Shown: positions 42,671-52,689 of the stretch, in pieces | Layout: each line of letters starts with the position of its first letter | How positions within the stretch are numbered: the stretch's first letter is position 1 | NCBI GenBank assembly: GCA_009901575.1 | Contig: WXYP01000002.1 | Location: forward strand, 620,001-684,000 | DNA: 64,000 bases | Reading direction: 5' to 3' | Source: Flavobacteriaceae bacterium R38 | GTDB taxonomy: Bacteria > Bacteroidota > Bacteroidia > Flavobacteriales > Flavobacteriaceae | The notes under the pieces: generated by a model | What the model saw: only the letters and a program-made list of their open reading frames with translations | Database searches by the model: none | Told to the model about the DNA's origin: nothing | Position numbers and translations under genes: made by a program

Positions 42671-44992
42671 TTATCCTATAACATTGAGCTTGGCAAAACG
42701 CAAGAGTAATTTCTTTACTCCCCCATTTTCAAACTTTATTTCTGCCTTCTTATCATTGCCTACACCTTCAATTTTTATGACTTCTCCTTTTCCGAAGCGG
42801 GTATGCGAAACCAAATTTCCTACAGCTAAACTTCCATCAAATAAATTTGTATTTCCAATGGGCTCTGCAATTCCCGGTTTTAATTTTCTCAATTTCCTTA
42901 ACTGTGATTCTGCGGGTCCTTTTCTTGGCGTTCCTGAAACAGGTTTTTTCAAGCGTAATTTGCTTTTATCCACGTCTCCAAAAATATCAGAATCTATCAT
43001 CGGTTTAAACCGATAATTAGTTTCTACCGGTACTAAATATTCCAGGAAAGAATCGTCTATCTCTTCTATAAAACGACTTGGTTCTGCATCAATCAGTTTC
43101 CCCCATCGATACCTGCTTTGTGTATAGGTAAGATATGCTTGTTTTTCTGCACGGGTAAGCGCCACATAAAACAATCTACGTTCTTCTTCCAGTTCGCTCC
43201 GGGTATTCATACTCATTGCAGAAGGGAAAAGATCTTCTTCTAATCCAACGATGTAGACATAGGGAAATTCCAGTCCTTTAGCCAAATGAATAGTCATTAA
43301 AGCAACCCTGTCATCATCACCAACATCCTTATCCAAATCAGTAGCTAAAGCAACATCTTCCAAAAATTCTGACATAGATCCGGTAGCTTCAGCCAGTTCT
43401 TTCTGTCCTTCAACAAAATCCTGGATACCGTTTAAAAGTTCTTCTACATTCTCCATACGGGCAATACCTTCTGGTGTCCCGTCTTTTTTAAACTCCTGTA
43501 ATATTCCTGTTTTTTTAGCAACATGTTCTGCAAGTACGAAAGCATCTGCACTTTCATTGGTGATCTGAAAGCTTTTAATCATAGTTACAAAGTCGTCCAG
43601 TTTACGCTTAGTCCCTGCATTAATTTTTAAATCGATCTTATCCAGGTTTTCCATTACTTCAAAAATCGATCTGTTATAATGGTTGGCAGCAAGAACGAGT
43701 CTATCCATAGTAGTCTGTCCGATACCCCTGGTTGGAAAATTAATTATCCGTTTTAATGCCTCTTCGTCTTTCGGATTTATAATAAGACGTAAATAAGCCA
43801 GAACATCTTTTATTTCTTTACGTTGATAGAATGATAATCCGCCATAAATACGATAAGGAATATCTTTTTTACGCAATGCATCTTCAATGGCACGTGATTG
43901 TGAGTTTGTCCTGTATAACACAGCGAAACTTCCGTTTGGCAATTGTTCCTGCATTTTATTTTCAAAAATAGAACTGGAAACAAATCGGCCTTCTTCAGCA
44001 TCAGTTGGAAGTCTGTTTACTTTTATTAACGGGCCATCATCATTAGCTGTCCAAACAACCTTATCTAATTTTGTTTTATTTTTTTCTATGATAGAATTCG
44101 CTGCATTGACAATGTTCTTAGTCGATCGGTAATTTTGTTCCAATCGGTAAACCTTTACATTATCGTAATCTTTTTGATAATTCAGAATGTTATTGATATT
44201 AGCGCCCCTAAACGCATAAATACTCTGGGCATCATCTCCTACAACACAAATATTCTGAAACCTGTCTGACAATGCCCTTACAATTAGATACTGTGAATGA
44301 TTAGTATCCTGGTACTCATCTACCAAAATATACCTAAACCTATCCTGGTATTTCATCAATACATCGGGAAATCGTGTCAATAATTCGTTAGTTTTCAGCA
44401 ACAAATCATCAAAATCCATAGCGCCTGCTTTAAAGCATCTCTCTACATATGCCTTATATACTTCTCCCATTCTGGGGCGTTTGGCCATGGCATCTGCCTC
44501 TACCAGTTCCGGATTGTTATAATACGCTTTTACAGTTATCAGGCTATTTTTATAAGAAGATATTCTGGATTGTACCTGCTTGTATTTATAAACATCTTTA
44601 TCCAATCCCATTTCTTTAATGATAGCAGAAATCAGGCGTTGAGAATCTTGGGTGTCATAAATAGTAAAATTACTTGGATAACCGAGTTTATCAGCTTCAA
44701 AGCGTAGAATTTTGGCAAAAACAGAGTGGAATGTTCCCATCCATAAATTCTTAGCCTCAGAGTTACCTACAATTTCCGCAATACGCTTTTTCATCTCCCT
44801 GGCTGCTTTATTGGTAAAGGTCAGGGACAAAATATTGAATGCATCAACCCCCTGGCTCATTAGGTAAGCTATCCTGTAAGTAAGTACCCTTGTCTTTCCC
44901 GAACCGGCTCCGGCTATCACCATTAAAGGTCCTTCTTTATGAAGTACAGGAGCTCTTTGCGCATCATTTAACTCTTTTAAATACTTTTCCAA
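42671..44992 (-). CDS. UvrD/PcrA-type DNA helicase
   Basis: A 773-residue superfamily 1A helicase. Core motifs run in order: Q motif and LNDAQRAPVLH, Walker A GAGSGKTRVLTYR, LTFTNKAAREMKKRI, DEYQDTNHSQY, VVGDDAQSIYAFRGA, YRLEQNYRST, LMTIHLAKGLEFPYV and FYVALTRAEKQ. The C-terminus has the Tudor-like end VGNLVSHTRFGKGEVIKIEG found in PcrA. It acts in nucleotide-excision and mismatch repair and in clearing replication blocks. Single gene, divergent from the M20 gene across 177 nt. Confidence 0.94.
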   Translation of the reverse strand: MEKYLKELNDAQRAPVLHKEGPLMVIAGAGSGKTRVLTYRIAYLMSQGVDAFNILSLTFTNKAAREMKKRIAEIVGNSEAKNLWMGTFHSVFAKILRFEADKLGYPSNFTIYDTQDSQRLISAIIKEMGLDKDVYKYKQVQSRISSYKNSLITVKAYYNNPELVEADAMAKRPRMGEVYKAYVERCFKAGAMDFDDLLLKTNELLTRFPDVLMKYQDRFRYILVDEYQDTNHSQYLIVRALSDRFQNICVVGDDAQSIYAFRGANINNILNYQKDYDNVKVYRLEQNYRSTKNIVNAANSIIEKNKTKLDKVVWTANDDGPLIKVNRLPTDAEEGRFVSSSIFENKMQEQLPNGSFAVLYRTNSQSRAIEDALRKKDIPYRIYGGLSFYQRKEIKDVLAYLRLIINPKDEEALKRIINFPTRGIGQTTMDRLVLAANHYNRSIFEVMENLDKIDLKINAGTKRKLDDFVTMIKSFQITNESADAFVLAEHVAKKTGILQEFKKDGTPEGIARMENVEELLNGIQDFVEGQKELAEATGSMSEFLEDVALATDLDKDVGDDDRVALMTIHLAKGLEFPYVYIVGLEEDLFPSAMSMNTRSELEEERRLFYVALTRAEKQAYLTYTQSRYRWGKLIDAEPSRFIEEIDDSFLEYLVPVETNYRFKPMIDSDIFGDVDKSKLRLKKPVSGTPRKGPAESQLRKLRKLKPGIAEPIGNTNLFDGSLAVGNLVSHTRFGKGEVIKIEGVGNDKKAEIKFENGGVKKLLLRFAKLNVIG

Positions 44993-45169
44993 AGCGTATA
45001 TCTTTTCTCATTTTATCAATGTGTGAATTTAACCATTATTACTACCAATTAGTAGTGCTGTGAATAAATATTTATAAACAGCTATTAAAATTTTATTTTG
45101 ATATCTTTAAGCCATTAATAAAGAATAAAGTATATACTACTTAATTATCCTAAAATTGTTATATATCCT

Positions 45170-46447
45170 ATGAAGAGAATTTTAATAACTGTTGTTATTG
45201 CGTTAACAGTAAATTTTGGCTGGGCGCAAAAAAACCTAAAAAAAGATATTGAGAATATTGAGCCCAAGGTTATAGAATGGAGACGTCATTTTCATGAGAA
45301 TCCTGAATTATCCAATAGAGAATTTAATACTGCCAAGAAAATTGCAGATCACCTGAAAAGTTTAGGAATGACTGTAAAAACCGGGGTGGCTAAAACCGGG
45401 GTAATTGGCATTTTAAAGGGCAGAAAACCAGGGAAAGTAGTTGCGTTAAGAGCCGATATCGATGCATTACCGGTTACAGAACGAACAGATGTCCCATTTA
45501 AATCTAATGTAACCACTGAGTTTTTAGGAACTCAAACCGGGGTTATGCACGCTTGTGGTCATGATACTCATATTGCTATTCTAATGGGGGTAGCAGAAGT
45601 ATTAGCAAAAAACAATAATTTTCCCGGGACTGTAAAATTTATATTCCAGCCTGCTGAAGAAGGAGCACCTCCGGGAGAAGAAGGTGGTGCAGAGCTTATG
45701 GTAAAAGAAGGGGCTTTAGAAAATCCAAAAGTAGATGCTATTTTCGGGCTTCACATTGGAGCGGGAATAGATGTTGGAAAGATTCAATACAAACCAGGTG
45801 GAGCTATGGCTGCTGCACAACGATTTGTTATCAATGTAAAAGGAAAACAAACGCACGGCTCTTCTCCGTGGTCTGGAGTTGACCCGATTGTAGTTTCGGC
45901 TAAAATTATTGATGGTTTACAAACAATTATAAGCAGGGAGTCTCCATTAACACAGGAAGCTGCTGTGATCTCTGTAGGGAAAATATCCGGAGGGACACGT
46001 AATAATATTATTCCTGAAAGTACAGAATTGATTGGTACTATCAGAACATTGGATTACAATATGCAAAAATTGATCAACAACAGGATGAAAGAGATGGTGC
46101 CTGCTATAGCAAAAGCTTATAATGCAGAAGCTACGGTTAGTATCGCTAAAGGTGTCCCTATTACTTATAATAACCTGGAGTTGACAGCTAAGACACTCCC
46201 TTCTTTGGAAAAAGCTGTCGGAAAAGAAAATGTTATCTTAAGTAAAGCGATAACCGGGGCTGAAGATTTTTCTTTTTTTCAACAACAAGTTCCAGGATTT
46301 TATTTCTTTATAGGAGGAAAACCATTAGATACTAAAACTGAAGATGCAGCACCTCATCATACTCCTGATTTTTATATCGATGAAAGCGGATTAATATTAG
46401 GGGTAAAAACATTTACACAAATTGTATATGATTATTTAGGAAAATAG
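45170..46447 (+). CDS. Exported M20-family amidohydrolase
   Basis: A 425-residue zinc or manganese amidohydrolase of the M20D subfamily (hippurate, IAA-amino acid or N-acyl-L-amino acid hydrolase type) with a signal peptide (ending FGWAQ), so it acts in the periplasm. Conserved pieces are WRRHFHENPELSNREFNTA, VALRADIDALPVTE, the metal site GVMHACGHDTHIAI, FIFQPAEEG, and the dimer domain with KGKQTHGSSPWSGVDP. AITGAEDFSFF and APHHTPDF close the active site. It is 18 nt upstream of the GltB-like gene, so the two form an operon. Confidence 0.93.
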   Translation: MKRILITVVIALTVNFGWAQKNLKKDIENIEPKVIEWRRHFHENPELSNREFNTAKKIADHLKSLGMTVKTGVAKTGVIGILKGRKPGKVVALRADIDALPVTERTDVPFKSNVTTEFLGTQTGVMHACGHDTHIAILMGVAEVLAKNNNFPGTVKFIFQPAEEGAPPGEEGGAELMVKEGALENPKVDAIFGLHIGAGIDVGKIQYKPGGAMAAAQRFVINVKGKQTHGSSPWSGVDPIVVSAKIIDGLQTIISRESPLTQEAAVISVGKISGGTRNNIIPESTELIGTIRTLDYNMQKLINNRMKEMVPAIAKAYNAEATVSIAKGVPITYNNLELTAKTLPSLEKAVGKENVILSKAITGAEDFSFFQQQVPGFYFFIGGKPLDTKTEDAAPHHTPDFYIDESGLILGVKTFTQIVYDYLGK

Positions 46448-46465
46448 TTAATTAGTTTACTTTTT

Positions 46466-48043
46466 ATGGAGGCAATACAAAGTTTTTTAGCAAGCATTCC
46501 CTGGTGGGCATGGATACTTCTCGTTTTGGCAGTAATAGCAATAAGAGATGTCTTTCTTCAAAAAAGGCATACCATCAGTCATAACTTTCCCATAATTGGT
46601 CATTTTCGATATATTCTTGAAAAAATAGGCCCTGAATTACGGCAATACCTGGTAGCCAATAATAGGGAAGAATTACCTTTTAACCGTATAGAAAGAGGAT
46701 GGATTTATGCTTCTGCAAAGAAGGAGAATAATTACGAAGGATTTGGGACAGATCGTGATATCTATTCGCATCAACACGTTTTTATTACTAATGCAATGAT
46801 GCCATTTAAAATCGATGAGAAGCATCCTAATACTGAAGATCATTGTTTTTTACCTTGTGCCAAAGTAATGGGAGCTTATAATAAACGTGAAAAGCCATAT
46901 CGTCCCGGTTCAGTAATTAATATCTCTGCAATGAGCTTTGGATCACTTTCTGCAAAAGCTGTTGAGTCTTTAAATAAAGGGGCTAAAATAGCAGGTGCCT
47001 ACCATAATACCGGAGAAGGTGGCTTATCTCCTTATCACAGTAATGGAAGTGATGTTGTATTTCATTTTGGTACGGGATATTTTGGAGTTCGTGATGCTGA
47101 AGGAAACTTTTCTATGGAAAAACTCAAGCAATTGGTTAACGAGAATCCATTTATTAAAGCCATAGAAATAAAGCTATCTCAAGGTGCTAAACCAGGCAAA
47201 GGTGGCGTTCTTCCCGGTGCTAAAATCACTGAGGAATTAGCTGCAATTAGAGGGGTAGAAGTTGGTAAGGACGTGCTTTCACCTCCTAATCATACCGCAT
47301 TTTCCAATGTGGTTGAATTGCATGAGTTTATTGAAAGTATAGCAGAGAATACGGGTTTACCTGTGGGTATAAAAGCAGCCATCGGGAAACTCGATCAATG
47401 GGAAGAATTAGCAGATTTAATGGTTAAGACCGGAAAAGGTCCTGATTTTATCACCATTGACGGGGGTGAAGGAGGTACAGGAGCAGCTCCTCCAAGTTTT
47501 GCAGATCATATGTCTTTACCCTGGGTATACGGATTTAGTTCTTTTTATAAACTATTTCAAGACAAAGGCCTTACAGAACGTCTTGTTTTTATTGGAAGTG
47601 GGAAATTAGGTTTCCCTGCCAAAGCAGCTATGGCATTTGCCATGGGAATAGACTGTATTAACGTAGCGCGGGAAGCTATGATGAGTATTGGTTGTATTCA
47701 GGCACAGGTTTGTCATACTAATCATTGTCCGAGTGGTATTGCAACACAGAGCAAATGGCTACAAAACGGTATTAATATCCCATTAAAGTCTGAGCGGCTG
47801 GCACAATATTTTAAAACCTTCAGAAAAGAATTTGTAGAGATTACACATGCAGCCGGATATGAACATCCTGCTCAGTTTTCTATGAAAGACATTCAAATTA
47901 ATGTTGACGATCATAACCTTGCAAAAGAACTTGGAAGAACGTATCAATATGAGAAAACTCCGGTTCCTTTTACCAATATGCAAGACCTGAAAAATTGTAT
48001 CTATTTAGGAGGAAAAAACAAAGAAGTATCAGAAAAATGTTAG
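46466..48043 (+). CDS. FMN-binding glutamate-synthase-family protein (GltB-like, membrane-anchored)
   Basis: A 525-residue protein related to the FMN/Fe-S domain of the glutamate synthase large subunit. One N-terminal membrane helix (about 10-27) is followed by the alpha/beta-barrel: PGSVINISAMSFGSLSAKAV, HNTGEGGLSPYH, IEIKLSQGAKPGKGGVLPG, ITIDGGEGGTGAAPPSF, and the iron-sulfur cysteines in GCIQAQVCHTNHCPSGIATQ. It lacks the glutaminase domain, so it is not a full glutamate synthase; the substrate of this short family is uncertain. It is co-transcribed with the M20 hydrolase. Confidence 0.92.
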   Translation: MEAIQSFLASIPWWAWILLVLAVIAIRDVFLQKRHTISHNFPIIGHFRYILEKIGPELRQYLVANNREELPFNRIERGWIYASAKKENNYEGFGTDRDIYSHQHVFITNAMMPFKIDEKHPNTEDHCFLPCAKVMGAYNKREKPYRPGSVINISAMSFGSLSAKAVESLNKGAKIAGAYHNTGEGGLSPYHSNGSDVVFHFGTGYFGVRDAEGNFSMEKLKQLVNENPFIKAIEIKLSQGAKPGKGGVLPGAKITEELAAIRGVEVGKDVLSPPNHTAFSNVVELHEFIESIAENTGLPVGIKAAIGKLDQWEELADLMVKTGKGPDFITIDGGEGGTGAAPPSFADHMSLPWVYGFSSFYKLFQDKGLTERLVFIGSGKLGFPAKAAMAFAMGIDCINVAREAMMSIGCIQAQVCHTNHCPSGIATQSKWLQNGINIPLKSERLAQYFKTFRKEFVEITHAAGYEHPAQFSMKDIQINVDDHNLAKELGRTYQYEKTPVPFTNMQDLKNCIYLGGKNKEVSEKC

Positions 48044-48103
48044 TGACATACAAATTCTCAAAAAAATACGTTCTACTAAAAACCTAAACAAAACTAAAAT
48101 TAG

Positions 48104-48622
48104 ATGGAAAGTAAAGTTCTTGAGTTGTTCTTATATATTGTACCTTCAATAATCACCGGAATAATTGCTTATTATTTCTTTAACCTTCATACAAAAAATG
48201 AAGATAACAGAAGGAAGTTTTTAATTCAGAAAGATGCTCAAAAGAACGCTTTACCAATTCGCCTGCAAGCTTATGAGCGTATGGCTTTGTTTCTTGAACG
48301 AATAAACCTTCCTAAATTATTGGTAAGAGTTAGTCCTAATTCATCTCAAAAAGAGGATTATGAAAATCTTTTAATCAAAAATATTGAAACGGAGTTCGAT
48401 CATAATCTATCACAACAGGTTTATATCAGTGACGAATGCTGGAATGTTATCAAAGCTGCAAAGAATGCTACAATACAAGTGATTCGTAAAACAGGTATGA
48501 GTGATAAAATAGATAATGCAGATAAGCTAAGAGAAAACATTTTAAATGATCTTTTAGATAAGCAAACGCCTTCTAATGCAGCACTATCGTATATTAAAAA
48601 AGAGGTTGGAGAACTCTGGTAG
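48104..48622 (+). CDS. Conserved Bacteroidota protein with one membrane helix
   Basis: A 172-residue protein with an N-terminal membrane helix (LYIVPSIITGIIAYYFF) and a mainly helical cytoplasmic part. LPIRLQAYERMALFLERINLPKLL and the later ETEFDHNLSQQVYISDECWNVIKAAKN are recognisable conserved segments in Flavobacteriia (a DUF7935-like family), for which no function is known to me. It lies 60 nt after the GltB-like gene on the same strand. Confidence 0.85.
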   Translation: MESKVLELFLYIVPSIITGIIAYYFFNLHTKNEDNRRKFLIQKDAQKNALPIRLQAYERMALFLERINLPKLLVRVSPNSSQKEDYENLLIKNIETEFDHNLSQQVYISDECWNVIKAAKNATIQVIRKTGMSDKIDNADKLRENILNDLLDKQTPSNAALSYIKKEVGELW

Positions 48623-48676
48623 TTCTTTATATCAACTAAAATAAATTATACTGAATAGTAGAAGTTAAATTACAGA

Positions 48677-49564
48677 TTAACTTTTACTATTCTTTTTTTT
48701 AGCATATTGATACCCTTGATCCCACCATTGCGACATTAATTTTTTATTAAAAACCAATGAGTTTTTAGTAAGTGTGGTAGGAGTGTGATAAAGATTAAGT
48801 TTTACATTTTTATTTTGAGCAGCTAATTTTCCTATTTGAATATTTTGATGTTCTACCTGATCTAATAAATGAGCAAATAGATTGACCATAAGCGAGAAAG
48901 GATTCTTTCCCAATACATTATTACGTTCCATACTTTCTGTCTCCAGGATGATAGCATCTACTTCTGTAGCCCCGCGTTTTATGGCCTCTCGTATAGGAAC
49001 TACAGAACCAAAACCTCCATCTGCATATTCATATCCGTCTTTCTTTACTAAAGACATAAACGGAATATAATTGCAACTGATCCATATCCAGTCACAAAAA
49101 TCTAAGTATGAAGTATCTTTAATCGATTTATATTCTATACTATTCCTGGTAAGGTTTGCAACTGTAACCACAATCTCTTTGTGATTGTTCTTTATATTTT
49201 CAAATTCACTTTCCGGGAAGTTTCGTTTAATCGTTCTTCTTAACGCTTTACTTTCTCCAAAAGTTCTTTTTCCCTTTAACAATTGCCATAAAACGTTTAA
49301 ATGATTAATCGTTACATATTCTTTATCTCCTTTTCTTCTGACAATAAACGGATTATTACTAAATATTTTACGCTGATTAACAGTCGTGTACATAGTATGT
49401 AATTTGGTGAGTCGCTTATTAGCCAAATGCGGGATGAGCAGACTCCCAGTAGAAGTGCCTAAAAACAAATCATATTCGTTTTTCATTTCTTCAATAAGAT
49501 ATTGCGCAACTCCACCGGCAAAAGCACCTTTACTCCCACCTCCGCTAATCACTAATGCTTTCAT
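48677..49564 (-). CDS. Patatin-like phospholipase, tandem copy 2
   Basis: A 295-residue patatin-fold lipid hydrolase. The oxyanion loop is SGGGSKGAFAGG, the nucleophile serine lies in LGTSTGSLL (GxSxG), and the catalytic aspartate in YADGGFGSV (DGG). No signal peptide, so it is intracellular or membrane-peripheral. It overlaps the upstream paralogue by 4 nt (ATGA), so the two are translated together. The two copies are similar along their whole length, with most change in the middle segment. The lipid substrate is unknown. Confidence 0.9.
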   Translation of the reverse strand: MKALVISGGGSKGAFAGGVAQYLIEEMKNEYDLFLGTSTGSLLIPHLANKRLTKLHTMYTTVNQRKIFSNNPFIVRRKGDKEYVTINHLNVLWQLLKGKRTFGESKALRRTIKRNFPESEFENIKNNHKEIVVTVANLTRNSIEYKSIKDTSYLDFCDWIWISCNYIPFMSLVKKDGYEYADGGFGSVVPIREAIKRGATEVDAIILETESMERNNVLGKNPFSLMVNLFAHLLDQVEHQNIQIGKLAAQNKNVKLNLYHTPTTLTKNSLVFNKKLMSQWWDQGYQYAKKKNSKS

Positions 49565-50466
49565 TCGGTTATTAGTTCGTTTATCTCATTATCTTTTTGC
49601 GCTGCAAAATCATATCCTTTTTGCCACCACTCTGCCATTTGTTCTTTTTTAAAGATTAATGAATTTGTTGTCAATACGATTGGAGTATAATAAAAATTAA
49701 TAATTACATCTTTATGAGATGCAGCAAATTTTCCAATACGAATATTTTGATGTTCAATACGATCTGCCATGAAATTAAAAACATTCGTAATTAGTGAAAA
49801 AGCATTTTTAGAAGGCATTCTGTTAAGTTGAGAAACTTCAGTCTGTAATATAATCGCATCTACTTCTTTGGCTCCTCTTTTGATGGCTTCTTCAATTGGA
49901 GTCATACAACCCAATCCGCCATCTGCATACTCACAACCATTTTTCTTAACCAAGCTCATAAACGGAGTATAATTACAGGAAATCCATATCCAGTCTAAGA
50001 AATCGTCGTATGAATAGTCATTAATTGATTTGTATTCCACCTGATTTAAAGAAAGGTTGGAAACAGTTACGATAATATCTTTAATTCCCGACTTTAATTC
50101 TTCAAATTCGTCTTTAGTGATTTCTTTTTCTACCAGCTCCCTCAAATTACTACTATCACCAAACGTTAATGAGCCTTTTATAAAGCTTTTTATAACATTA
50201 AAGTGATTTATCGCTATAGTATCTACTCCGTATTTATTTTTAATAGTAAACGGGCAATTCTTAAAAATACTCTTTTGATCTACAGAAGTATAAATTCTCT
50301 TTATTTTTTCCAGCTTTTGAAGTGCCAAATGCGAAATGAGTAAGCTTCCTGTTGAAGTTCCCAGGTAAAGATCGTAATCTCTTTTTCGCTCCTGAATGAG
50401 ATATTGAGCAACTCCTCCACCAAACGCTCCTTTACTTCCTCCACCAGAAATCACTAATGCCTTCAT
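49561..50466 (-). CDS. Patatin-like phospholipase, tandem copy 1
   Basis: A 301-residue patatin-fold hydrolase with the same motifs as its neighbour: SGGGSKGAFGGG, LGTSTGSLL and YADGGLGCMTP. It starts 14 nt after the stop of the M1 peptidase gene on the same strand, so the three genes probably form one operon (M1 peptidase, patatin 1, patatin 2). The near-complete similarity with copy 2 shows tandem duplication. Both copies keep the Ser-Asp dyad, so both are likely active. Confidence 0.9.
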   Translation of the reverse strand: MKALVISGGGSKGAFGGGVAQYLIQERKRDYDLYLGTSTGSLLISHLALQKLEKIKRIYTSVDQKSIFKNCPFTIKNKYGVDTIAINHFNVIKSFIKGSLTFGDSSNLRELVEKEITKDEFEELKSGIKDIIVTVSNLSLNQVEYKSINDYSYDDFLDWIWISCNYTPFMSLVKKNGCEYADGGLGCMTPIEEAIKRGAKEVDAIILQTEVSQLNRMPSKNAFSLITNVFNFMADRIEHQNIRIGKFAASHKDVIINFYYTPIVLTTNSLIFKKEQMAEWWQKGYDFAAQKDNEINELITE

Positions 50467-50480
50467 TTTAATTATTTATT

Positions 50481-52562
50481 TTACTTACTTAAATGTTTTT
50501 TAAAAAAGATTTGATCTGCTTCACTAAGTTCTGAAAAAAACTGATCATATCGCTTTCTGTAAATAGATTCTTTTAACAACGTATCTAATAGCTGTCTCGA
50601 AGATTTGGAAAATTGCCAAACCGGGTGCTGACAAGCTTCTAAAATATCTTTTAAATTCTGATTGGTAAATGCCTGAAGTTGATATAAAAACCGGAAAGCA
50701 TTTTGCCGTATTTCAAAATGATATTTAGGAGAGGTATACCCTGAAAGCTCATTGTAATAAACCGGCGTGTTATTAGAATCATATTCCGGAGTAGCCAAAA
50801 CTAAAGTCAACCATAACAAACGTAGATTCAAATCATTGAAACCATAAAGCTTTTTTGTGTTATCCAGGTAGCGTGTACGATCTTGAGGAAAGTTCAGCCA
50901 AAGTTTAAAAAGTGCATTTTCAACAGTCACATAACTTTTATCTTCAAGTAAAGTTTCAAATTCTTTCTTCAATACATTTGGTATTGTGTCTATCAAAATT
51001 GAAATTTCCTGACGTGTTTTTATGTCTTGGTCTTTAAATGCCAATGCATAGTATTCATTTGTGACTTCTTTTGATTTATTCTTAGACTGTTGTAAAACAG
51101 CTGTTTTTAGAGGATGGTAAATATTCTCATCAGAAAATATGGACTTAAGATTTGAGATCTTGGTTGTATTGTTTTTAACAGCGATTATATTTTTAATTAA
51201 AGCAGACGACTTTAATTTTTCTAAAGCTTCTTTTTCCGGGAATTCCTTATTTTGAAGCCATACTTCTACAAATTCATCTAAATTCTGACCACTCACCTGC
51301 TCTACTACATCAATAAAATGATTTGTTCTTACGTTTTTAAATTTATATGTATTTAGATATGCTTTGACAGCTTCTTGAAAATATTCGTCACCTATTTTAT
51401 TTCTCAGCATAAATAATGCCCAGGCACCTTTTTCATAAAAAGTTAAACTGCTTGCTTTAGGATCTAACAAACTCTCCCCTTTCCCACTTTTAGACAATGC
51501 GATAAGTTGTTGTGAGGTTTGATAGAGTTTCCAGTAAAAATAATCATCACCAAACATTTCTTTTTCTGCCAGTAGTGCATAATAGGTTGCAAAACCCTCC
51601 TGTAGCCAGTGGTGTGTTCCATTTTCTTCTGTAACTAAATCTCCAAACCATTGATGCGCAAGTTCATGAGCATTTACATTTACATAATTTTTATCGATAA
51701 ATGATATGGAATCAACAACATATGCATCAGAAAAAATAGTAGTTGTTGTATTCTCCATTCCCGCATAAAGAAAATCTTTTACCGGGACTTGCTTGTAGTT
51801 TTGCCATGGATATGGTACATCAATCTCTTTTTCCAGGAAATCAAATATTTTTTTAGTGTATCTGTACGTAGGTTCTGTTTTTAAAGAATCTTCCGGGTAG
51901 TAATACAATTCAATTGGAATATTGCTATCTGAAAAAATTGTTTTTTTATCATACTCTCCAGCAGCAATAGCTAACAAATAACTACTCATAGGTTCTTTCA
52001 TATCATAATGCCAGATTTTATGGTCTAGCTCATTTTCTACACCTGTCAATTTTCCATTTGCAATAACGCTGTAACCATCTGGAAAACGAATATGTAGATC
52101 AAAAGTTACCTTCTCATTCATATCATCAAAGCTGGGAAGCCAGTGACTGGTATCTTTACCCTGGCCTTGTGTCCAAACCTGTTTTTTAACTTCCGGATCT
52201 GGATATTCCCATCCGATAAAATACATTGTTTTTTTGGGTGAAACACGGTAAATTATATCTATTGTATATGTCTTATTCGCTAAAAAATGATGTTTAATTG
52301 ACAGTTGTTTTTTATCATTTTTAAAAGGAATGATGTTATCATTGAGTTTTATTTCTGTAAAACTCATATTCTTTGCATCGAGTAATACAGAGTCAATACT
52401 CTTTTTAACCTCTAATGTATAACGAACTTTACCAGAAACTTCCTCTGAAAACGGATGAATTGAAACATAAGCATCTCCTGTTTTAAAATCAACAAAATCT
52501 GTCTGTTGCGAATACAAAAAACCTGTAAAAAAAAGGAATAAAAAGCAGAAGGATTGTTTCAT
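50481..52562 (-). CDS. Exported M1-family zinc aminopeptidase
   Basis: A 693-residue metallopeptidase with a signal peptide (ending FLYSQ). An N-terminal beta domain is followed by the gluzincin catalytic domain: GAMEN-like AGMENTTTTIF, the zinc motif HELAHQWFGD (His299, Glu300, His303) and the third ligand in WLQEGFATYYA. A long helical C-terminal domain follows. It cleaves amino acids from peptides outside the cytoplasm. First gene of the operon with two patatins; divergent from recG. Confidence 0.93.
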   Translation of the reverse strand: MKQSFCFLFLFFTGFLYSQQTDFVDFKTGDAYVSIHPFSEEVSGKVRYTLEVKKSIDSVLLDAKNMSFTEIKLNDNIIPFKNDKKQLSIKHHFLANKTYTIDIIYRVSPKKTMYFIGWEYPDPEVKKQVWTQGQGKDTSHWLPSFDDMNEKVTFDLHIRFPDGYSVIANGKLTGVENELDHKIWHYDMKEPMSSYLLAIAAGEYDKKTIFSDSNIPIELYYYPEDSLKTEPTYRYTKKIFDFLEKEIDVPYPWQNYKQVPVKDFLYAGMENTTTTIFSDAYVVDSISFIDKNYVNVNAHELAHQWFGDLVTEENGTHHWLQEGFATYYALLAEKEMFGDDYFYWKLYQTSQQLIALSKSGKGESLLDPKASSLTFYEKGAWALFMLRNKIGDEYFQEAVKAYLNTYKFKNVRTNHFIDVVEQVSGQNLDEFVEVWLQNKEFPEKEALEKLKSSALIKNIIAVKNNTTKISNLKSIFSDENIYHPLKTAVLQQSKNKSKEVTNEYYALAFKDQDIKTRQEISILIDTIPNVLKKEFETLLEDKSYVTVENALFKLWLNFPQDRTRYLDNTKKLYGFNDLNLRLLWLTLVLATPEYDSNNTPVYYNELSGYTSPKYHFEIRQNAFRFLYQLQAFTNQNLKDILEACQHPVWQFSKSSRQLLDTLLKESIYRKRYDQFFSELSEADQIFFKKHLSK

Positions 52563-52689
52563 GTAAAATTTGGCTTCAAATATTTTACCAAAGTACTAAA
52601 TTTTATTGTTTATCATTGATATCATTTATTTAAAACTCTAAACCTTTTTTAGGTTTTTTCAACCAAAGCAAATCATTTATCTTCGTATT

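Noticed and set aside
52640-52656. Terminator-like AAACCT/AGGTTT hairpin upstream of recG
   Set aside because: It lies in a divergent promoter region before the likely start site and has only a 6-bp stem; probably chance in T-rich DNA.
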